A stretch of DNA of 17,616 nucleotides. Origin: Cylindrotheca closterium. Lineage: Eukaryota; Bacillariophyta; Bacillariophyceae; Bacillariales; Bacillariaceae. Where the stretch lies: the NCBI GenBank assembly GCA_933822405.4, contig CAKOGP040001802.1, positions 1 to 17,616 of the forward strand, read 5' to 3'. The notes beneath the pieces were generated by a model that saw only the letters and a list, made by a program, of their open reading frames with translations, made no database searches and was not told the DNA's origin. Of this stretch, positions 6,912-13,871 are shown in pieces (the first letter of the stretch is position 1; each line of letters begins with the position of its first letter). The position numbers and the translations under genes were made by a program.

Positions 6912-8987
6912 TCATTTGTGTCGCGCTCGTTTGTGGGCTCTACCTGGTGGTGTTGACTTGGGCGTGATGTTGGCAACTTTTAGTTTCATCTGTGTTGCCG
7001 CCTCTCTCACTTTTTCCCACACCACGTCCGGTATTTTGTAATCTCGTTCAAAGTCGAATGGTCCGTATACGCCGTCTTCAACGATGTTGACCTCTTTCTG
7101 GAACCAGGCGTATTTGTGCGGGCTCTTGTTTAGCACCTGGTCTACTTTGCTGTGTCTGATGGGTACTGTTGGGCCGTATGTTGTCTCGTCGGTGAATTCT
7201 TTGATTAGGGGCCAAAAGGGGCTGGTCATTGGGGAGCCTTGCTTTGTAGTGGTGAGTTTTGGTATGTACCACTCCTTGCAGTGATACTGTCCTTTTGTTC
7301 TTGCTAGTTTCTCGTTGGTCTCCTCCATGTTGATTTGTATCACGTACCAGTTGTTCCACCCTGATGTGTTGTCTTGATGGGCTATGACGTATAATTTGTC
7401 CTTGGATTGTGTGGTTCGTTCGTATAAGCTCCGTAGATTGAGTTCTTCTGTGATGGTTTCTGTGGTATGGACCTGTCTGGTTTGGTTGGCTCCTTCTGTA
7501 TCTGTTGGTGGTATGTCTCTGTTAATCGGCCGAGGCTGCGTGCGTTGGATAGCGTCCAGTATGGATGGTGTAGGGGTGTTGTCTTCTTCTTCGTCTGATG
7601 AATCTTCCATTGGATCAACTTCTTCGTCCCAAATGTTTTTGATTGGCTCAAATGCGTTTTCTGTGTCTGTCGGTGTTGTCGCGTATTTACCAAAATCAAC
7701 CAGTCCTAGATTCATTTCCAGGGGGCTGTGTGCTAGCAGGCTCCTCATGTTTGCTAGTCTTGTATCTGGTGTGTCCACTCCTTTGTGTAGTATTGTCGTC
7801 GATGGGATCTTGTGCATTCTGAATGCTGATTCTTTGATTGGGGTTGACCCTCGCTTCTTTAGCATGGTGCTTGTCCCTGGGATCTTTTGTAGTCTGTACG
7901 AGTCTTCTGACGCTTTCTCGATGAATCTATAGGGTCCTTTTGTTCTTAGCACCAGTTTTGCTGGTATTCCTGCAGAGGCGTTTGATTGTACTTGTTTCCG
8001 CACCATAACAATGTCTCCAATGTCAAATTTCCGTCGCGTTCTGGTTTGATTCTTGAGCATTCGATGGTGTTCCCTTTGTTCCTCATTGAGAAGTTTAAGC
8101 AGTTCTTTTTGTCTCCAGAAGAGTGGGAACATTGTCTCAATGTGCTCTAATGTGTTCTGTCCTGGCAGTTGCTGGTGTCGTGTCCTGTTTTTCTGACGCG
8201 CCTCCGATATTGACAATGCCGCTGCTGCGTTGTCTAGTGGGAATTTGAAGTGTCGGGCCACTGCTGCGAATGCTCGTTGGATATCCGTGTCATCTACTGG
8301 GGCTGCGTTCCATGCGTATGTTCCAAACAAGGTGTTCATTGCCCATTCTTCGTATGTGTTCATGTCGGCTGCTCCGATTTGTTGCACTTTGTTGAGGTAT
8401 TTGTGGAATCTTTCACATAGTATTCCGTCGTGGTTTTCTGGACTGACCGTGTGGTATGCGATTCCGATCGTGTCGCATAGGGCTGTAAATTGATCTTTGT
8501 TTTCGCTGCCTTCGTCGATGAGGATCAATCGTGGCAGGCCTCTGACGGTGAAGAATTGCAAGAATGCTATTCTGGCCATGTTCCCTGAGTTCATGGAGCT
8601 GATGAATGCGACTGTCATGTTGCAAACGTAAGTGACTACTCCTTTGTTTGTGAGTGTCTTCGTCAAAGTTGTGGACAGTTTGGTAGCGTTCTTTGTTGAT
8701 CCTGGCGACCAAACGTCCATGCAATATACGTCAAACGGTTCTTCTATTGGGGTCTGTTGTAGAATCTTTTGGTTTTTGTGGCTCGAGGCGTAGGCTGCAT
8801 TGCAATGTCCGCATCCTAGGACTGCTTCTCTGATATCCTTTGCCATCCCGGGCCACCAAAACCTCGCGGCTATCCTGTAATACGTCTTGTGGAACCCTAC
8901 GTGTCCTGCCATTGGTGATGCATGGTATGCTGCTATGATTGTGGCTCTGAATCTTGGTGGGACGACCGCTCGTCGCAGCTGACGCAT
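6912..8987 (-). CDS. Retroelement integrase region with long C-terminal extension
   Basis: This 691-residue open frame is the 3' part of a gypsy-type pol. An H2C2 zinc finger (H22, H29, C59, C62) contains the typical GHVGFHKT and FWWPGM blocks. The DDE core follows: D91 (CMDVW), D158 (LIDEG) and E192 (CERFHK), with 33 residues between the last two. A GPY-type module (GPYRFIEKASEDSYRLQ, from about 351) follows a GDIVMVRK motif (324-331). An acidic linker (EDSSDEEEDN, 461-470) leads to a conserved-looking tail (NNWYVIQINMEE, KGQYHCKEWYIPK, SPFWPLIKEF; about 530-600) and a basic end (GRAHKRARHK). The catalytic residues look intact, but the reading frame is disconnected from the upstream pol by a one-base shift. 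ATG 8987 is only the first Met after that shift. The active protein would have cut out of a polyprotein and inserted the element cDNA into the genome. Confidence 0.88.
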   Translation of the reverse strand: MRQLRRAVVPPRFRATIIAAYHASPMAGHVGFHKTYYRIAARFWWPGMAKDIREAVLGCGHCNAAYASSHKNQKILQQTPIEEPFDVYCMDVWSPGSTKNATKLSTTLTKTLTNKGVVTYVCNMTVAFISSMNSGNMARIAFLQFFTVRGLPRLILIDEGSENKDQFTALCDTIGIAYHTVSPENHDGILCERFHKYLNKVQQIGAADMNTYEEWAMNTLFGTYAWNAAPVDDTDIQRAFAAVARHFKFPLDNAAAALSISEARQKNRTRHQQLPGQNTLEHIETMFPLFWRQKELLKLLNEEQREHHRMLKNQTRTRRKFDIGDIVMVRKQVQSNASAGIPAKLVLRTKGPYRFIEKASEDSYRLQKIPGTSTMLKKRGSTPIKESAFRMHKIPSTTILHKGVDTPDTRLANMRSLLAHSPLEMNLGLVDFGKYATTPTDTENAFEPIKNIWDEEVDPMEDSSDEEEDNTPTPSILDAIQRTQPRPINRDIPPTDTEGANQTRQVHTTETITEELNLRSLYERTTQSKDKLYVIAHQDNTSGWNNWYVIQINMEETNEKLARTKGQYHCKEWYIPKLTTTKQGSPMTSPFWPLIKEFTDETTYGPTVPIRHSKVDQVLNKSPHKYAWFQKEVNIVEDGVYGPFDFERDYKIPDVVWEKVREAATQMKLKVANITPKSTPPGRAHKRARHK

Positions 8988-9460
8988 TGCCTTGGTGCCG
9001 ACTTCGGTTCTTCTAATTGGTATAGGATGCCGTTTTCAATCTCTAGCTTATCTCTGTTGAGTTCTGAGGCATACGTTGGGTTTGTGAGCTTTGATCTGTC
9101 TACCTTTTTGTGGTTGCGGATTGCCTTGATGATGTGGCTGATGTCTGGGTCTCCGTTGCATTTCTCTCGCCAGTCTTCTCCTGTTGGGATCGGTAGTGTT
9201 GTGAATGGGTTGATGGATCTGCTGACTATCGCTGTTAGGTGTTTCTTAGCATGTTTGTGTTCTGTTTTGTCTGATAGGTGTTGTCGCTGAATGTTTTTGC
9301 ACATGCTGTAAGTGAACACTTGCTGCCACACCTGTTGTGGTGCCATGCTCTTCATTGTCTCTTTTGTCTCTCTCCGACTGAGTTTCTCCTCAAACAACAG
9401 TTTTCTGCTGTCCTCTTTTGTGAAACCAAACAGGCTGAGGGCTTCCCAAGGTCTGATCGT
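8933..9460 (-). pseudogene. Retroelement pol linker between the TGA and the frameshift
   Basis: The frame of the RNase H region continues after the TGA at 9463-9461 (TIRPWEALSLFGFTKED, then a Lys/Gln-rich stretch). It includes the segment that normally precedes the integrase zinc finger (DPDISHIIKAIRNHK, ELNRDKLEIENGILYQLEEP). The frame then loses sense just as the integrase frame takes over (shift near 8985-9005), so the two frames overlap at 8933-8987. This is decay by one nonsense change and one indel. A programmed shift is unlikely because it falls inside a domain boundary that gypsy elements normally translate in frame. Confidence 0.75.
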
Positions 9461-11074
9461 TCAGACCGGTGATGTTACCTCTGCGTCGTTGGTTGTGATT
9501 GCTATTGTGCCTTGCGCTGAGATCATGGGTGTTGTGTGGAAGCTGGGGGAGATTTTGGTGGTATCGTAGATCTCATGTTCTTGTGTGTGTCCTTGTGAGT
9601 AGACCGTGTGGACTCTGTTTTGTCCTAGCCTTGCCACGTTGAAATATCCCGTGTAGCTTTCGTTTGGTGCGTCCATAGAGTTTTCGATTGTTCCTGGCTG
9701 TGCGTATGGATCTTCATCGACTAAACTTCTGCTCCATGCCTCCGTCACTCTTCTCCCGGCTGTGAGTATGATGGTGTGTTCGGTGTCTATGTCTGCTTGT
9801 GCTGTGCTGCCTCTGGCTGTGCGTGTCGCGGTTTGTAGGTCGATTCTGTCTCTGGTTTCTCTTTTGATGTATTGTTCCCATTCGTCGACGATCTTGTCGG
9901 GTGGCTTTCCTGTCCACATGAGTATGCATTGTGTTGCTCCCTGTGTCGTTGCTTTTCTGATGATGGTGCGAAGGGCCTCCGAGGTTGTTGAGTTGTATTT
10001 TTCCATGTTGGTTACAATCAACCATTCTACTGGCGGTTGTGCTGTGTTGTTGACCAGCCTTTTGGCAAACGTTTCAATGTTTGGTATGTCGTGTTGTAGC
10101 TGCCAATATTCCTCCTCGCTGGTGCTAGCAGTTAGCATGATGGTTCCTCCAAGTAGTTCGAAGCTGTCCACAATGGTGTCTAGGGATCTTCCAATGATCC
10201 ATGTTGCTCTTGCTGTGTCGCATATTTGCGCTAGTTCTGTTTGTGTTGTAATCCGGTCGCCTTTCACAGTGGATAGTAGGTGCTGTCTGGGCCAGGGCGG
10301 TGCTTCGTCTTCTCTGAGTTTCCATGCCGCCGCAATGATCGGGTTGTCTATGTGGGCTTCTTCCGTATTCCTCCACGTGCTTAGTATGCCCTCGTATCTT
10401 GACAAGAGGTCGCATTCTGTGAGCATCTTTGCTGGTCTGTGAACTATAGTGAAGATGAATGCCAATAGCTCTAGTTTCCATTGTTGCAGTGTGTGTGTGA
10501 TGTCGTATTCGCCTTTGAAGAACTTGGTTAGTCCGCTGCAGTCCGTGATCCACGTAAATTCTTTTCCGATGAGCCATTGTCGGAACTTCTTCATCGCCCA
10601 TCGACCTGTTGCTGCTTCTCCTACAAAGGAATGGTAGTCGCGCTCTTTGCCCTTGCATATTCTCGATATGAATGCTATGGGTCTGAGTCTGAGTTTTGAC
10701 ATTGATTTGTCAAACTCGCATTTTCCTCCTTTGATCTCTTTTCTCATTGACTCTTCTGCTTCTTCTGTCGTGTCCGCTTGTAGGAGGACCGCTCCCATGG
10801 CGTTGCTTGACCAGTCCGTTTTCAAGTAGAATCGTCTCTTTGGATTGAGTCTCTTCAATATTGGTCCTGTGACAATAGCTTGCTTGAGTTTGTCCAGCGT
10901 TTCGTCGTCCTGTGGCTCCCATTGTGCTTTCACTTGTTCTGCTTCCTCTTCTTTTGTGCATTCTCCGGGCTTTGGTTTGTCCACCACCATGGTCCTACAT
11001 TGTTGGATCTTTTCCTCTAGATGTGGTATCCATTGGGAGTACCATCCAAATAGTCCGTTGATCATCTGGATGTG
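9461..11074 (-). CDS. Retroelement RT tail, RNase H and extra unassigned segment
   Basis: The frame is open from 11074 and its first Met is at 11065. Numbered from that Met, residues 1-80 match the RT connection region (INGLFGWYSQWIPHL; TGPILKRLNPKRRFYLKTD). RNase H has its acidic residues at D84 (KTDWSS), E150 (VGEAATG) and D175 (ITDCSG), and it ends at the HRPAKMLTECDLLSR block (209-223). It would have degraded the RNA strand of the RNA-DNA hybrid. Residues 224-534 match no domain I recognise and make the spacer to the integrase much longer than usual. The middle part (about 300-395; FELLGGTIMLTAS, WQLQHDIPNIETFAKRL, VEWLIVTNMEKYN, GATQCILMWTGKPPD) has an alternating strand-helix look, like a Rossmann-type fold. 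The frame ends at TGA 9463-9461. Upstream, an in-frame TGA at 11077-11075 marks where RT homology is lost. Confidence 0.85.
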   Translation of the reverse strand, partial: HIQMINGLFGWYSQWIPHLEEKIQQCRTMVVDKPKPGECTKEEEAEQVKAQWEPQDDETLDKLKQAIVTGPILKRLNPKRRFYLKTDWSSNAMGAVLLQADTTEEAEESMRKEIKGGKCEFDKSMSKLRLRPIAFISRICKGKERDYHSFVGEAATGRWAMKKFRQWLIGKEFTWITDCSGLTKFFKGEYDITHTLQQWKLELLAFIFTIVHRPAKMLTECDLLSRYEGILSTWRNTEEAHIDNPIIAAAWKLREDEAPPWPRQHLLSTVKGDRITTQTELAQICDTARATWIIGRSLDTIVDSFELLGGTIMLTASTSEEEYWQLQHDIPNIETFAKRLVNNTAQPPVEWLIVTNMEKYNSTTSEALRTIIRKATTQGATQCILMWTGKPPDKIVDEWEQYIKRETRDRIDLQTATRTARGSTAQADIDTEHTIILTAGRRVTEAWSRSLVDEDPYAQPGTIENSMDAPNESYTGYFNVARLGQNRVHTVYSQGHTQEHEIYDTTKISPSFHTTPMISAQGTIAITTNDAEVTSPV

Positions 11075-11096
11075 TCATGGGCAAAGAAGAAATGTG

Positions 11097-11109
11097 ATAT
11101 ATATATATA
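11097..11109. repeat. Short AT dinucleotide run
   Basis: Six AT units plus one A, about 22 bp from the point where RT homology ends. It may mark the breakpoint of the 5' deletion of the element. Confidence 0.8.
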
Positions 11110-11413
11110 AAACCAGGTGAAACTTGTTGTCGCTGGGTCATTGGTTCCGCTTTTATTTACTGTATTGAACAGATATGCATGACCCGTGATCTCTTGTAGG
11201 TCAGCGCAATGGATGTAGATCCTTTTCTTTCCACCAGCAGGTAGTGGGGGCTTTCGGTGCATATATGGGGATCGTGTATGCAGAGAGAGTCACCAGAGGT
11301 TTGAGAAGATGAAAGACGCCAGGGGTGCTTTTTCACAGTCCCAGCTGATGTAGGAAGTCACAAAGGAGCAAAAGGGGGCGGAAGAGCAAGATGGGCATCA
11401 TTTTCAGCTGAGA

Positions 11414-11414
<1 letters not shown>

Positions 11415-11462
<48 letters not shown>
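11415..11462. repeat. AAT trinucleotide microsatellite, 16 copies
   Basis: Sixteen uninterrupted AAT units cover 48 bp and are followed by AGTAAC. It is in non-coding sequence and is likely length-polymorphic. Confidence 0.98.
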
Positions 11463-11463
<1 letters not shown>

Positions 11464-11600
11464 GTAACTGAAACATTAATCGATTAAATGCTATCTAGTA
11501 GCGGCAAGTTAACAACAAGTTTGAACCATGAGAGGCATCTGACAAACAGAAGTTGCTCTAGTCAGAACCAGTGGGTCTGGACTCTTCCACAAAACAGTGG

Positions 11601-12204
11601 TTAGGGGACTTGGTCCTTAGGATGAAAGAAGCAATGGAGAATGCGGCATTGAGGCACCAGAGCACGGCGGTAGGCCGTGTGTTCCATTTCCACCAGCTTT
11701 CGCCACTCCTCCAAATCTACCGAGGGTTTGTTCAGTACTGCCCGGCGCTTGACCAAGAGCATGCGCTGGGCAACCTTTGGAAGGTTGGTTGGGCCCATAT
11801 TGAACTGGGATGAATCCCGTCGTTGACCTGTCGGCTGTGCTCATGTAGCTGCATATTATCCTCCAAGTGTTGCACCAAGTTCCAATGTTCCCACATCTGG
11901 AACCCATCAAGATCAGCTGGTGCGATAGACGAGAAACCCACAGAGTGGGAGAGCTGCCTCCCATGCAACTGTAGGTATTCTTCCTGCAAGGGGCCCATTG
12001 ACGAGACAGCCGTCCTTCAAAGAGTCCTTGGTAGCCAATGCATTGTTGAGAGCGGAAGGCCCTACAGAGGCGGCCAGGGACACCCCGTAGGGAAGGAAGG
12101 GATGGATCACGGACACCTTGGATATGGAGGAGGATGGCATGTTTGATGGCCAGGTTGGTCACTTGGGTGTCCAACAAGCATTGGTCCAGGGCATTTGCAG
12201 CCAA
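11601..12204 (-). pseudogene. Decayed unidentified coding sequence, minus strand
   Basis: Coding-like text hops between frames on this strand. It starts MAANALDQCLLDTQVTNLAI from 12204, then VIHPFLPYGVSLAASVGPSA in a second frame (near 12100), then LHGRQLSHSVGFSSIAPADL and FQMWEHWNLVQHLEDNMQLH in a third (about 11998-11830), and finally VAQRMLLVKRRAVLNKPSVD and EEWRKLVEMEHTAYRRALVP back in the second (11798-11601), ending at TAA. The pattern suggests a gene with at least three frame changes. The family is not recognised. It lies on the same strand as the retroelement, so it could be a gag-like remnant, but the spacing and the missing RT do not prove that. Confidence 0.35.
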
Positions 12205-12214
12205 GAGACGGAAT

Positions 12215-12678
12215 ATGATCGAAACGTATGTAAGTGGAAAACCTATTCCGAATGATCAATACTTTGTTGTGATGCTGGATTTTTCACCAACCATTCTGAA
12301 GTCCAAAGGATTACACATACTGCTGGCTTTTAAGGAAAGGTCTAGCGGCAAGTTGTAAGAATTGTTAGCCCCAAAGTATCCTTTGGTAGATATGCTGCAA
12401 GATGTGAGGGAAACTGAAAAGGCCATCAGTGGAAGGCCTGTTTACATTGCAGCATCAAAGAAAAGTACCCAAGAGATCGTTTGGCTTTTTGTTGGGGGCG
12501 GAACAAAGATGACTTAATTGGAAAAGAAACAGATGAGGGACTTTTTTCATTTCATGAAAAGATAGATCAAGAATGGAAGGCAATGCCCATAGGAAAAGGA
12601 AGCATGATTGGAACAAAATGGATTCTTCCACAAATTTCTGGTGGAGAAAGTAGAGGCATCAGCTCATCAGGACATTGA
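12215..12678 (+). pseudogene. Decayed unidentified coding sequence, plus strand
   Basis: From ATG 12215 the frame reads MIETYVSGKPIPNDQYFVVM and DFSPTILKSKGLHILLAFKE, then TAA at 12356-12358. The same frame continues with coding-like text (LVDMLQDVRETEKAISGRPV, SKKSTQEIVWLFVGGGTKM) to TAA at 12515-12517. A second frame takes over near 12500 (DDLIGKETDEGLFSFHEKID, GKGSMIGTKWILPQISG) and ends at 12678. One nonsense change and one frameshift would explain this. I do not recognise the protein. It begins about 10 bp from the opposite-strand remnant, so this may be a junction between two unrelated insertions. Confidence 0.33.
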
Positions 12679-13871
12679 AGGTAAAGCATTGTTGCAGTAA
12701 CCTAGAAAACAGCATATGACTAAGAGAACATATGTAGCAACGAAGATTGCCTCAAGGTTAGAATGGAGACATGCATTGTTACTTTTACTTTTTATTGTAC
12801 CATATCTGTGTTTGGATAGTTGTTCTTTTGTGGGAAGAGGCGACGCATGCTCCGCGTTGTTCCTCTTTTGTGCGATTGTCTCTGGCACATCCCCCAAAAC
12901 CGTCAGCTTTGCCCTTCTCCATTGTCTTCCTGTTCATCCACACAACACAGACAATTTGCAGAATACAATGAGGAGTCTAACTGCCAATGGGCAGACTCGA
13001 TTCAATATGTATGAAATCAATATCTGATTGACAGCAAATCACAGCCTAGACATGGAGTTCCATAGCAGCTAGCAAAGGGAGACGCTGCCTTGTGTGACAC
13101 TCAACAAATGAAAACAACCCAAAACACTCCTAAAAAAAGATTCCAACAGCCAAGAAGATTGCATTGACTTCCTATGCGCAGGCAGGGCACAGACAAGCGC
13201 CGTTTTGGATAGAATCGCTGCCTAGCAGTTGTGAATTGCCAAACGAATTGGTGCTACAAAGACACTGTTATTATGGCAAAAAAACATCATCGACGATGTT
13301 GTTTTGTTTTTGTCACACAAGTCAATGGCACAGACGGACAGACAGTCCATAATAGTTATAGAATGCAAAAATTCCCAACGTGACAACTTATACCCTAACC
13401 AGAAACCTTCCCGGGAGCAAATCTTCCAAGATCAGAAAGTACCATGCGCCCGTGGGGATCCACGTTTTTTGTGTACGTTTATTACGGCGCACCTCGTAGA
13501 AAAGCGGCTCGCTGCAAAACTTTCTGGAATCGGTACCGTAAACTTATACCGATTAAAGTTTTAATAAACAAAAGATCTACCTGTAATGTTGGCCCCCTAC
13601 AATCGTGGGTCATGTCGCCATTTGCAATTTGTCACTTTCCTTCTGTACGCAACAATGGTGCTGCCTCCCAATCAGAAAATAGACTTCCGTTCCATGGATT
13701 GCTGGAGAGCTCTCTGCGGGTACCACACAAAGTTCCTGAATGCAGAATAAGAGTTTTCGTGCTGTACTTGATTTGGGGTTTCATTCAAGTAGAGTGAATG
13801 GACAAGTAAGAAAACCTAGATGGTGGTGTTTGATGTGTGATGGTAGCCAAAAGAAATGAAAAGAGCAATCG
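12679..13871. other. Intergenic region with no confident gene
   Basis: Several short overlapping plus-strand frames (12716-13027, 13304-13564, 13444-13797) have no recognisable motifs and look like chance. The right end should hold the 3' UTR of the minus-strand gene ending at 13872. The one structured element is the hairpin at 13516-13562. Confidence 0.5.
13516..13562. repeat. Two-step inverted repeat (hairpin)
   Basis: The outer arms AAAACTTT (13516-13523) and AAAGTTTT (13555-13562) are exact reverse complements. The inner arms AATCGGTA (13528-13535) and TACCGATT (13547-13554) are too. A 4-nt bulge, CTGG, sits on the left side only, and the loop is 11 nt. That is sixteen perfect base pairs in 47 bp. 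Confidence 0.88.

Larger units (their letters stand above)
6550..11075 (-). mobile_element. 5'-truncated, decayed Ty3/gypsy-type retroelement
   Basis: The minus strand encodes, in order, the end of reverse transcriptase, RNase H, a long unassigned segment, a linker, an H2C2 zinc finger, a DDE integrase core and a GPY-type module. RT and RNase H before integrase is the Ty3/gypsy order. The coding strand is rich in A and C, unlike the flanking genes, which helps mark the limits; both ends are approximate. Gag, protease and the RT palm with its YxDD motif are absent. An in-frame TGA (9463-9461) and a frameshift near 8985-9005 break the polyprotein. No paired LTRs, primer-binding site or target duplication were recognised. 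It should be non-autonomous and dead. Confidence 0.88.
11076..11600. other. Gap right of the retroelement with two microsatellites
   Basis: After the truncated RT end there is an AT run, about 300 bp of unassigned sequence (a 66-codon minus-strand frame at 11262-11062 is not recognisable), and the AAT microsatellite. It could include remains of the deleted 5' part of the element, but I see no gag, protease or RT palm motif. Confidence 0.4.

Noticed and set aside
7384..7932. 182-codon plus-strand open frame
   Set aside because: It lies wholly opposite the integrase frame; Val/Ser/Leu-rich text of this kind is the expected antisense of an A/C-rich coding strand.
8961..9010. Programmed ribosomal frameshift between linker and integrase
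   Set aside because: No slippery heptamer is evident, and the shift falls inside a region normally translated in frame, so an ordinary indel is simpler.
9762..10442. 226-codon plus-strand open frame with many Ser, Val and Met
   Set aside because: It is antisense to the RNase H and spacer region and has no domain or promoter.
10125..10658. 177-codon minus-strand frame overlapping RNase H
   Set aside because: It is a shifted frame of the retroelement with Arg/His/Thr-rich text; the RNase H motifs are in the other frame.
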